A DNA stretch of 41,890 bases from an uncultured Geobacter sp. (GTDB taxonomy: Bacteria; Desulfobacterota; Desulfuromonadia; Geobacterales; Geobacteraceae). Each line of letters begins with the position of its first letter. The first letter of the stretch is position 1. A program made the translations under genes and the position numbers. Where the stretch lies: positions 1 to 41,890 of the forward strand of contig CAIYDQ010000291.1 of the NCBI GenBank assembly GCA_903925075.1, in the 5' to 3' direction. Below are positions 1 to 8,634 of this stretch, in pieces. The notes below the pieces were generated by a model. That model saw only the letters and a list, made by a program, of their open reading frames with translations. It did not search any database and was not told where the DNA came from.

Positions 1-1175
<1,175 letters not shown>

Positions 1176-1208
1176 GGAAACCTCGAAGGCTGTTCCGATA
1201 ACTGCTGA

Positions 1209-1237
1209 ATGGTATTTTGTAATCGCGGCGTTGTCAA
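1209..1237 (-). promoter_or_regulatory. Sigma70-type promoter of pilB
   Basis: On the minus strand a perfect -35 TTGACA (1237-1232) is followed by a 17-bp spacer and the -10 TACCAT (1214-1209, 4 of 6 matches). The predicted start near 1202 gives a leader of about 26 nt before the pilB ATG. It lies in the roughly 150-bp gap after the DUF2723 gene, so pilB probably has its own transcription start. Confidence 0.6.
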
Positions 1238-1324
1238 GGTTTACCTTAGGTTACGCCGACCCCTCAGCGGGGCGCCCGGCGGTCCGCACTCCGCGACCGG
1301 CCTCGTCGCGCTGCGTAAATGCGC

Positions 1325-3196
1325 TCAGCGCTGCGCCCGGTAGCCGCTCAACATCTGGGAGAGTTGCGGGCCGAGCTCCGGCGAGATGCGCGCCGCCAGC
1401 CGCACGCTCTCCGCCCCGGCCTCGCCCATCCCCAGCTTCAGCAAGGTCTCCCCCCGCTCGGCCAGGGCGGAGGCGTAGATCAGGATCGCCTTGCCGGTGT
1501 CGAGATCCCTGAAGAACATGCCGCCGGTCTCGGAGATGCCCCTCAGCGTGTAGAGCGGCCAGATGTCGGGATCGGGCGGCGATAGCGGCCGGCCGGCCGG
1601 CTCCAGCCGGTAGCAGATGCCGCGCTGCTGCGCCTGGAAACCGCGGAACTGCACCGAGTACCTGGTCGAGAAGTCGATGTACACCGGGCGGCGCGGGAAC
1701 TGCTCCGACACGGAGACCAGCAGCGCGTTTTCCGGGGAAAGCTGGTCGGCCGAGAGGGAGCGCAAACGGCTGTTGGCGAACATCTGCGGAAAGCCGTCCA
1801 GGTACCAGTCGAACACCAGGTGCGGCGTGTGCGGCAGGTCCAGGTCCTCGCGCATGCGCTCCACCCCTTGCAGGTACCATAGCGGGAAGGCGCCGGAGTC
1901 GCCCCAGGTGTACATGACCGCCCCCTGCGGCAGGCTCCTTAAGGTATTTTCCGCGTAATCGTAGGCGATGTAGTTCTCGTGCTGATCGTTCTCCCGGTAG
2001 TGCAGGGCGCAGACCGCGACCGGCAGCACGAAGAGCAGCGCCAACAGGGCAAGCCCCGGGGGGCTAAGGGCGGCGAAGGAGGCGGGCAGTCGGGCGGCCA
2101 GCTCCTTCAGCACGGCGAAGAGCCCCAAGCCGATGAACACAGCGCTTAAAAGGTACAGGGGGGTGAAGAACTCCTCGGTCAGAAAGATCAGGTCGAAGGG
2201 GGTGTTGAAGTATCCGGCCACCACCAGCAGGAAAAAGAGCACGCCGATCAGGTAGGAGAAGACCACGTCCCTCTTTTTCAGCACGAAGGCGGCGAGCCCG
2301 ACGATCAGCAGCAACAGGCCGACCAGGGTGAACTCGTAGGGAACGTTGAAGGCGTTCACCTGGGCCCAGAGCAGGTGGAAGTCGCGCGCCGGCTTTTCCA
2401 CCGGGTACCCCTTTCTCAGCAGGTTCCAGAGAAACTGGGTCAGGTTCTTGGAGTCGCCCCAGTTGAGCAGCGGCTTTTGCAGGGCGCGCACGATCAGGTG
2501 CAGGTGGATGGAAAAGCCGAGGATGCCGAAAGCGAGGGCGATCAGAAATTCCTTCACCCTGAAGAGCAGACGCCGGTCGGCGGAGAGGAGCAGATAGCAG
2601 TAGGTGGGGATCATCAGCACCATGATCTGGTGGGCGCCGCTGCCGAGGCCGCAGAGAAAGGCCCCGAGATAGACGTAGGAGGGGCGCTCGGCACCCTGCC
2701 GGAAGCTCTCCCGCCAAAGGAGCATCAGGTAAAAAACCAGGGCGCAGATGAAGGCCAAAAGCGGATAGGGCTTGTCGTGATTGGACTGCAGCCAGAGCCT
2801 GGCGGTGACGGCGAAGGTGAGAGCCGCGACCAGCGGCACCAGACGCTTGGCCAGACGGGCGAAGGCTTCGCTCCCCGGCAGCGTCTCGTCCTGCAACAGA
2901 TGACAGGCGAGCAGGTAGACGCCGTAGCAGGCCAGGGCCGCCGAGACCGCGGTCGCCAGGTTGACGCGGAAGGCAATGCTGCCGAAGGGGAGAAAGGTGA
3001 AGGGTTTGGCATAGTTGACGAAGAGCGGATAGCCGGGCGAATGGGCGGTCCCCAGCGAGGACACGGCGGTGATGAATTCGCCGGAATCGAAGAAGGTGAC
3101 CGAGGGGGCCAGCGTCAGCAGGTAAACCGCCAAGGGTATGGTGAAAGAGAGAATGGCAAAGGGATTGAGCCTCCCGGCAGGTCCGGTATTGTTCAC
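1325..3196 (-). CDS. DUF2723 family GT-C-like membrane protein
   Basis: Predicted 623-residue integral membrane protein of the DUF2723 family, related to GT-C (protein O-mannosyltransferase-like) glycosyltransferases that use polyprenyl-linked sugars. The family-typical acidic motif FFDSGEF lies at about residues 35-41, just after the first membrane helix, followed by GTAHSPGYPLF. About ten or more hydrophobic helices fill residues 10-410; the last 200 residues are soluble and probably periplasmic. I chose the GTG at 3196 because AGGAG sits 7 nt upstream and the GTGA overlaps the stop of the preceding gene by 4 bp; an upstream ATG at 3256 would overlap it by 64 bp. Acceptor and sugar are unknown. 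The neighbouring flippase-like gene suggests a shared role in a surface glycan or lipid pathway (inference). Confidence 0.82.
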   Translation of the reverse strand: MNNTGPAGRLNPFAILSFTIPLAVYLLTLAPSVTFFDSGEFITAVSSLGTAHSPGYPLFVNYAKPFTFLPFGSIAFRVNLATAVSAALACYGVYLLACHLLQDETLPGSEAFARLAKRLVPLVAALTFAVTARLWLQSNHDKPYPLLAFICALVFYLMLLWRESFRQGAERPSYVYLGAFLCGLGSGAHQIMVLMIPTYCYLLLSADRRLLFRVKEFLIALAFGILGFSIHLHLIVRALQKPLLNWGDSKNLTQFLWNLLRKGYPVEKPARDFHLLWAQVNAFNVPYEFTLVGLLLLIVGLAAFVLKKRDVVFSYLIGVLFFLLVVAGYFNTPFDLIFLTEEFFTPLYLLSAVFIGLGLFAVLKELAARLPASFAALSPPGLALLALLFVLPVAVCALHYRENDQHENYIAYDYAENTLRSLPQGAVMYTWGDSGAFPLWYLQGVERMREDLDLPHTPHLVFDWYLDGFPQMFANSRLRSLSADQLSPENALLVSVSEQFPRRPVYIDFSTRYSVQFRGFQAQQRGICYRLEPAGRPLSPPDPDIWPLYTLRGISETGGMFFRDLDTGKAILIYASALAERGETLLKLGMGEAGAESVRLAARISPELGPQLSQMLSGYRAQR

Positions 3197-4215
3197 GAAA
3201 TCGCTCCTGAGGGCTTGGTGTGGCTCAACTTTTTCAGCGACAGCTTGTCGCGCCACAGACAGAATAGGCCGGCGGCGATCACCGGGAAAAAGCTCAGTCC
3301 GTGAATGACCAGGGCGATGCTCAGCGCCTTTTCGCTGCCGATCTGGAAGGCGGAGAGAGCCGTGACGCAGGCGAAGTGGTAGGTGCCGACGTAACCCGGA
3401 GAGGCCGGCACCATCACCGCGAAGACCAGGAACACCATGATGAACATGGAGGCGGTGGCCGGCAGCTGGGTGCCGAAGGAACGCAGCACCAGGTCGACCG
3501 GCCAGATGGCGCTGGCCCAGATGAGGAGCGAGCTGACGGCGATGGCGCTTACCCGGGGAGCCCCCTTGGGGATGCGGATGCCGGAGATGAAGGAGCGGGT
3601 CTGCTCCGTCACCTGCGCGGCCAAGGGAGCGGAGACCGTGGCAACCGCCCGCCCGAGCAGGCGGACCGTCCAGTCGGTGCGCTTTTTCAGCAGCGTCAAA
3701 AAGGCGATTACGGCCAGGTAGAGGGCGAAGGTGACGTAGCCTCCGGTGACCAGGCCGCGCTGGATGTGCTCCATGCCGGCCGGCAGGCGAATGGTGAAGA
3801 AGGTGATCAACAGCACCAGCAGGATGGTAAAGCCGTCGCAGAGCCGGTCCACCACCAGCGAGGCGAAAACCGCGGAGGTGCCGATCCCCTCCTTTTGGCC
3901 CAGCGAGTAGGCGCGCACGAACTCGCCGAGTCTGGCGGGGAGCAGGTTGTTGGCCATGTAGCCGATCAGGGTGGAGGGAAAGAGGTTGGCAAGCCGGGTC
4001 CGTTTGACCGGCAGCAGCAGGAATTTCCAGCGCACCGCCCGCAGGTAATAACTGACGAAGGTGAGCGCCAGCGCCGGCAGCAGGTAGCGGTAGTCCATCA
4101 GGGCGAAAGCTGCCGCCAGTTTGTCGAAATCGATCTTCCTGAAGAGCAGGAACAGGAAAAAAGCGCTGATGGCGATGCCGACCCAGAGCTTGATATCGGG
4201 TTTTTGCTTGAGCAA
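3193..4215 (-). CDS. Flippase-like LPG_synthase_TM (UPF0104/AglD2) membrane protein
   Basis: Membrane protein of 340 residues from the LPG_synthase_TM / UPF0104 family, which includes the membrane part of MprF and several flippase-like proteins beside glycosyltransferase genes. Features seen: about eight hydrophobic helices, the segment YYLRAVRWKFLL near 56-67, and the family-typical NNLLPARLGEFVRAY near 91-105. Translation probably starts at a TTG (4215) preceded by AGGAG at 5-nt spacing. The ribF stop lies 1 nt upstream, and the gene overlaps the DUF2723 gene downstream, so the three are likely translated from one message. The soluble MprF aminoacyltransferase domain is absent, so lipid aminoacylation is unlikely. 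The transported or modified lipid is unknown. Confidence 0.82.
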   Translation of the reverse strand: MLKQKPDIKLWVGIAISAFFLFLLFRKIDFDKLAAAFALMDYRYLLPALALTFVSYYLRAVRWKFLLLPVKRTRLANLFPSTLIGYMANNLLPARLGEFVRAYSLGQKEGIGTSAVFASLVVDRLCDGFTILLVLLITFFTIRLPAGMEHIQRGLVTGGYVTFALYLAVIAFLTLLKKRTDWTVRLLGRAVATVSAPLAAQVTEQTRSFISGIRIPKGAPRVSAIAVSSLLIWASAIWPVDLVLRSFGTQLPATASMFIMVFLVFAVMVPASPGYVGTYHFACVTALSAFQIGSEKALSIALVIHGLSFFPVIAAGLFCLWRDKLSLKKLSHTKPSGAIS

Positions 4216-4216
4216 G

Positions 4217-5197
4217 CTAGCTCCTGGGAAGCGGTTGCTGCTGAGCTGACCAGTCGGACTGGTCCAAAGCCTGCAGTATCTCTTTGCAGCGCGCCACGTC
4301 GGCAGCGATCGCCTCTTTGAGCGCCTCGGGGTTGGGAAAGCGCATCTCGCCGCGCAAGCGCTCGATGAAAAGCACGGACATCTCCTGCCCGTAGAGGTCG
4401 CCGTCGAAGTCGAAGAGAAAGACTTCCAGGGAGAGCCGGTCGTTCTTGAAGGTCGGGTTCATGCCGATGTTACAGGCGCCGTTGTAGAGAACCGAGCCGA
4501 TCCGCACCTTGACCGCGTAAACGCCGGCAGCCGGCAGCAGCTCGTTTTCGGTCTCGATATTGGCCGTGGGGAAGCCGAGCCCGCGGCCGCGCTGGTGGCC
4601 GAGCACCACCGTCCCGGTCACGCAGTAGTGCCGTCCCAGGACAGCCACCACCCCCTGCACGTCCCCCTCGTTCACCATCTTCCTGACCGCGGTGCTGCTG
4701 TAGACGGTGGCGCCGTTGGAGATCGGCTGGAGCACTTCCACCGAAAAAGAGAGACCCTGCCCCAGCTGTCGCAGCAAATCGACGTTCCCTTCCCTGCCGC
4801 GGCCAAAGGCGTAGTCGTAGCCGATCACCAGGCACTCCACGCCGAGCGTCCCCACCAGGACCCGCTCCACGAACTGGGTGGCGGAAAGCCGCGAAAATTC
4901 CAGGTCGAAGGGGATTTCCAGCAGGTAATCGATGCCCGACGCCTCGATCAGGGATCGTTTTTCCCGGAGACTGGCGATCAGCTTGACCCCGGTGCCGGGG
5001 GAGAGCACCAGCAGCGGGTGCGGCTCGAAGGTGATCACCACCGATACGCCGTCGCGATTCTGCGCGAGTTCCCGCACGCGCCTGAAAATCTCCCGATGCC
5101 CCAGATGCACGCCGTCGAAGTTGCCGATGGTCACTACCGGGTGCCGCAGTTTTTCCGTAATCTCTGAAATGCTTGTAAAGATAACCATATGAAGCAT
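4217..5197 (-). CDS. ribF: Bifunctional riboflavin kinase / FAD synthetase
   Basis: Makes FMN from riboflavin and ATP, then FAD from FMN and ATP. The protein is 326 residues, the usual family size. The N-terminal nucleotidyltransferase (FAD synthetase) domain carries TIGNFDGVHLGH at about residues 22-33; the C-terminal flavokinase domain carries GRGLGFPTANIE at about 204-215 and NIGMNPTF. The ATG at 5197 is preceded by CGGGG only 3-4 nt away; an ATG three codons in (5188) is an alternative start. It lies downstream of tatC across a 73-bp gap holding a low-complexity repeat, and just upstream of the flippase-like gene. No FMN riboswitch is visible. Confidence 0.95.
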   Translation of the reverse strand: MLHMVIFTSISEITEKLRHPVVTIGNFDGVHLGHREIFRRVRELAQNRDGVSVVITFEPHPLLVLSPGTGVKLIASLREKRSLIEASGIDYLLEIPFDLEFSRLSATQFVERVLVGTLGVECLVIGYDYAFGRGREGNVDLLRQLGQGLSFSVEVLQPISNGATVYSSTAVRKMVNEGDVQGVVAVLGRHYCVTGTVVLGHQRGRGLGFPTANIETENELLPAAGVYAVKVRIGSVLYNGACNIGMNPTFKNDRLSLEVFLFDFDGDLYGQEMSVLFIERLRGEMRFPNPEALKEAIAADVARCKEILQALDQSDWSAQQQPLPRS

Positions 5198-5220
5198 GAA
5201 CCCCGATTAGAATAACTTTT

Positions 5221-5250
5221 TGCGTCTTTTGTGCTTTTTTGTGGCTAAAA
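5221..5250. repeat. Intergenic CACAAAA-type low-complexity repeat (copy 1)
   Basis: On the minus strand this reads as GCCACAAAAAAGCACAAAAG-like sequence. Bases 5226-5250 are identical over 25 nt to 14969-14993, in the emrA-emrB gap. It occupies most of the ribF-tatC gap. Such CACAAAA intergenic repeats are often mis-annotated as tiny proteins. Confidence 0.75.
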
Positions 5251-5270
5251 AGCTTTTTGCTCCGCTTGCC

Positions 5271-6113
5271 TCAGACGTTCTCCGCGGCCAGCGGGTTTGC
5301 CTTCTTTTTGCCGAACAAAAGCGCCACCCAGATGCTGATCTCGTACATGAGATAGAGCGGCAGCATGATGACGAACATGGTCACCAGATCGGCGTGGAAG
5401 GCGGCGATGATGGCGCTCGCCAAAAGGGCGTATTTCCTGCGCGGGGCCAGCATGGCGTAGCTGACGATGCCGAAGCGGGCAAGGAGCAGCGAGAGGATCG
5501 GCAGTTCGAAGATCAACCCGAACACCAGGATGAGCCGCATGCAGAAGTTTATGTAGGCGGAGATGTTGAACCAGCTCTGCAACCCGGCCGCCTCGTAGGA
5601 GAGGGAGAAGTTGATGATCACCGGCCAGATCACGATCAGAAAGAAGAGAGCGCCCACGCAAAAGCTCAGGGAGGCCACGGTGACGAACGGGACCACCAGC
5701 CGCCTCTCCTTGCGGGTCAGCCCCGGCGCCACGAAAAGCCAGCACTGGTGAAAGACCACCGGCAAGACCAGGATCAGCCCCGCCAGCATGGAGATCTTGC
5801 ATTGGATGAAGAACGGCTCAAGCGGCGCGCTGTAGTTCAGCATGCGCGGCTTTTCCGGCACCGGCTTCTCGTCTCCGAGTTGATAGCGCTTGTAGGCGGC
5901 GGGGTAACGCAGCTTGATTTCGCCGTAGATCTGCTTTTTCACCTCGGTCAAATAAGTCTTGCCGGTAAGCGGTTTCTGCACGAAGGTCAAGAGATCGTTG
6001 GAGAAGTTCCAAGCCACCCCCATGCCGACGACGATGGCGATCACGCAGATTATCAACCTCTTCCTGAGTTCAACCAGGTGCTCCATGAACGGCAGGACCT
6101 TCTCCTCAGCCAT
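5271..6113 (-). CDS. tatC: Sec-independent protein translocase TatC
   Basis: Core membrane subunit of the twin-arginine translocase, which recognises the RR signal peptide and exports folded proteins. The visible hallmarks are LPFMEHLVELRKRL at the N-terminus, six hydrophobic segments, FIQCKISMLAGLILVLPVVF in the middle and FGLIFELPI in TM4. Length from the chosen ATG is 280 residues; the periplasmic loop after TM1 is somewhat long. The start is uncertain. A GGAG lies 13 nt before this ATG but only 4 nt before an in-frame GTG at 6122; the ATG gives the MAEEK start that I recall for relatives. No tatA/tatB lies beside it. rnr is upstream with an 80-bp gap and ribF downstream, all in one direction. 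Confidence 0.94.
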   Translation of the reverse strand: MAEEKVLPFMEHLVELRKRLIICVIAIVVGMGVAWNFSNDLLTFVQKPLTGKTYLTEVKKQIYGEIKLRYPAAYKRYQLGDEKPVPEKPRMLNYSAPLEPFFIQCKISMLAGLILVLPVVFHQCWLFVAPGLTRKERRLVVPFVTVASLSFCVGALFFLIVIWPVIINFSLSYEAAGLQSWFNISAYINFCMRLILVFGLIFELPILSLLLARFGIVSYAMLAPRRKYALLASAIIAAFHADLVTMFVIMLPLYLMYEISIWVALLFGKKKANPLAAENV

Positions 6114-6193
6114 ATATGCCACTATTCTCCTTTTTTTCTCAATCAAATCCTATACCACAGTGGTCAAAGCCGGCGCAACTGCTTTCCGCGCCG

Positions 6194-8398
6194 CTAGCGC
6201 CGCTTCGGCTTGGGGCGCTTCCCTTTGATGGGAACCACGGGGTAGCTCTCCCCCTCGGGCGCCGCGGCGATGGGACGCTTCTCCAGGGTGCCGACCAGGG
6301 CGAATTCCACCTGCTTGCGGCCCTCGTTCACGGCCGCCACCTTGACCCTGATCCGGTCGGCGATCCGGTACACGGCGCGGCTGCGCTCTCCCACCAGGGA
6401 GTGGCTCTTCTCCATATGCACGTAGTAGTCGGCGGGGAGCGTCGCCACCGGGATCATCCCCTCCACGAACAGCTCGACCAGCTCCACGAACAGGCCGAAC
6501 TGGGCCACCCCGGTGATGAAGCCGTCGTACTCCTCGCCGATCTTGTCCCTCATGAACTGCATCTTCTTCAGATCGACCATCTCCCGTTCCGCCTCCATGG
6601 CGATCCTCTCCCGGCGGCTGGTATGCAGCGCGGTTTCCGGGAGCCTCGCCTCCAGCCGGTCCTTGTCGACCTGCTTCAGCTTTTCGGAGATCACCCGCTT
6701 CAGAATCCGGTGCACCACCAGATCGGGATAGCGGCGGATGGGCGAGGTGAAATGGGTGTAGGACGAGGCGGCCAGGCCGAAGTGTCCGAGGTTCTCGGCG
6801 GCGTAGCGCGCCTGCTTCATGCAGCGCAGCAGCACCTCGTTGATCAGCCGCTCCTCAGGTTTCCCCTCGACCTCCAGGAGCAGCTTCTGCAGGGCGGCCG
6901 GGTTCACCTTGTCCTCCTCGATCTTCAGTTGATAGCCGAAGCTGAAGACGAATTCGGCCAGATCCTTCAGTTTCAAGGGATCGGGATTCTCATGCACCCG
7001 GTAGAGCGAGGGGACCGGCGTCTGCTCCAGGAAACTCGCCACCGCCTCGTTGGCCGCCAGCATGAACTCCTCGATGATCCGGTGGGCGAGATTGCGCTCG
7101 GCGCGCACGATGGCGGTGGTCGCCCCCTGCAGGTCGAGGACGATCTGCGGTTCGGGAAGGTCGAAGTCGATGCTGCCGCGCAGCTTGCGCCTGCCGTTCA
7201 GGCGCAGCGAAAGTTCCTCCATGAGGCTCAGGTCGGAAACCAGCCCGGCGTGACTGGCGATGACCTCGCTATCCTTGTCGACCAGGATTCTCTTGACCGT
7301 GGTGTAGGTGAGACGGGCGGCGCTTCTGATCACGCTCGTGTAGAAGCGGGAATCGATCATGTCGCCCCCGGCGTCGAAGAGCATCTCCGCCGTCATGGTG
7401 AGCCGGTCCACGTCCGGGTTGAGCGAGCAGATGCCGTTCGACAGCTGTTCGGGGAGCATCGGGATGCAGCGGTCGGGAAAGTAGGCCGAGGTGCCGCGCA
7501 GGTAGGCCTCCGCGTCGAGCTTCGACCCCTCGCGCACGTAATGGGAGACGTCCGCGATCGAGACCCAGAGCCGGATCGACTCCCCTTCCCGGGCGACCGA
7601 GACGGCGTCGTCGAAATCCCTGGCGGTCTCGCCGTCGATGGTGACGGTGAGGCGGCCGCGCAGGTCGATCCGGCCGGAGAGCGCCTCCTCTTCGACCTGT
7701 TGCGGCTGCCTGAGCGCCTCGGCCAGCACGTCCTCGCCGAAGACGTGCGGCAGGTCGAACTTCTTGATCACCGTCAGCACCTCGACCTCGGGGTCGTTGG
7801 CGTTGCCCAGCACCTCGGCGATTCTTCCCTCCAGTCCGCGCGTAGCGCTCGGATAGGAGGTAACCTGCGCCAGCACCACCTGGCCGTCGCGCGCCGTCCC
7901 CGCATCCCCCGGCGCCACGAACAGGTCGCGCCCCAGGCGCTGGTCGTCGGGGATCACCCTCCCCCCCTTGCCGATCGCTTCGAAGCGGCCGACCACGCTG
8001 GTCACCGCCCGTTGGATCAGTCCCGTCACCCGTCCCTCGCGCTTGCCGTCGCGTCGCGTCGCCACCACCTGCGCCTCGACCAGGTCGCCGTTCATGTATT
8101 CGCTCAAGTAGCGCGCCGGCACGAACAGGTCTTCGCCGCCGTCCTCGGGGACCACGAAGCCGTAACCGTCCCGGTGGGTGGAAAGCTTGCCGCGGATGCC
8201 CCCCTCCCCGGCGGCGGCATACAGGCGGCCGGGAAGCTTGACGACCTTGCCGCTCTCCACCAGGAACTCCAGGTGTTCCTCCAGGTAGCTGCGCTCGTCG
8301 CGCGTGACACCCAGCGCCTTCAGCATCTGCCTGAATTGAATCGGCTCGCCGCTTTGCAGCAGCCTTAAAACCGCGTCCTTCCCCTTACCCTTCTTCAT
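6194..8398 (-). CDS. rnr: Ribonuclease R
   Basis: Processive 3'-5' exoribonuclease of the RNase II/R superfamily that degrades structured RNA and takes part in RNA quality control. The 734 residues include an N-terminal helix-turn-helix/cold-shock region (about 1-125, with GYGFVVPED), the RNB catalytic domain (about 240-570) with the metal-binding aspartates in ARDFDDAVSV (D261, D263, D264), and a C-terminal S1 domain (about 625-705). The lysine/arginine-rich tail (KGKRPKPKRR) is typical of RNase R and distinguishes it from RNase II. The ATG has AGAGGGG upstream with 5-nt spacing. A promoter with a palindrome over its -10 precedes it. Confidence 0.95.
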   Translation of the reverse strand: MKKGKGKDAVLRLLQSGEPIQFRQMLKALGVTRDERSYLEEHLEFLVESGKVVKLPGRLYAAAGEGGIRGKLSTHRDGYGFVVPEDGGEDLFVPARYLSEYMNGDLVEAQVVATRRDGKREGRVTGLIQRAVTSVVGRFEAIGKGGRVIPDDQRLGRDLFVAPGDAGTARDGQVVLAQVTSYPSATRGLEGRIAEVLGNANDPEVEVLTVIKKFDLPHVFGEDVLAEALRQPQQVEEEALSGRIDLRGRLTVTIDGETARDFDDAVSVAREGESIRLWVSIADVSHYVREGSKLDAEAYLRGTSAYFPDRCIPMLPEQLSNGICSLNPDVDRLTMTAEMLFDAGGDMIDSRFYTSVIRSAARLTYTTVKRILVDKDSEVIASHAGLVSDLSLMEELSLRLNGRRKLRGSIDFDLPEPQIVLDLQGATTAIVRAERNLAHRIIEEFMLAANEAVASFLEQTPVPSLYRVHENPDPLKLKDLAEFVFSFGYQLKIEEDKVNPAALQKLLLEVEGKPEERLINEVLLRCMKQARYAAENLGHFGLAASSYTHFTSPIRRYPDLVVHRILKRVISEKLKQVDKDRLEARLPETALHTSRRERIAMEAEREMVDLKKMQFMRDKIGEEYDGFITGVAQFGLFVELVELFVEGMIPVATLPADYYVHMEKSHSLVGERSRAVYRIADRIRVKVAAVNEGRKQVEFALVGTLEKRPIAAAPEGESYPVVPIKGKRPKPKRR

Positions 8399-8459
8399 AA
8401 AAACCCCTCTGGGACGAAATCGGCAGCGAGCGCACCGGCAGCGCCCGAATAAGATGCAT

Positions 8460-8496
8460 ATTATCCGATAATGCAGAACGACCCCGATAAAGTCAA
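8460..8496 (-). promoter_or_regulatory. Promoter of rnr with palindromic operator candidate
   Basis: On the minus strand -35 TTGACT (8496-8491, 5/6) and -10 CATTAT (8473-8468, 4/6) are separated by 17 bp; the start would be near 8461, giving a leader of about 62 nt. The odd-centred perfect palindrome ATTATCCGATAAT (8460-8472) covers the -10 and start point. A second TTATCGG lies in the spacer directly after the -35, so two half-sites occur in direct orientation. The regulator is unknown. Confidence 0.5.
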
Positions 8497-8576
8497 CTAT
8501 TGAAAGCCGGCGGCGTTTCCCCCTTCCCGTTTTTCCGGCCGCATTTGGCCTTCCACCCTTTTCCTTTGCTTTTTCA

Positions 8577-8602
8577 GACCCCGTCCGTTAAATTTAGGGG
8601 TC
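8577..8602 (+). other. Small hairpin in the slt leader
   Basis: GACCCC (8577-8582) pairs with GGGGTC (8597-8602) around a 14-nt AT-rich loop, ending 32 nt before the slt ATG. It could be a leader stem-loop. No T-run follows, so it is not a standard terminator. Confidence 0.3.
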
Positions 8603-8634
8603 GAACTGATGCACCACCAGCAAAGGGAGTACAC

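Noticed and set aside
3301..4320. Long plus-strand frame opposite the flippase-like gene, and similar frames opposite rnr, ftsH, glmM, the TPR and SBP genes
   Set aside because: These are antisense shadows caused by high GC at third positions; they are rich in Gly/Arg/Asp/His/Gln, match no family and lack ribosome sites.
4217..5270. FMN riboswitch controlling ribF
   Set aside because: The upstream gap is 73 bp of low-complexity repeat and lacks the conserved RFN element.
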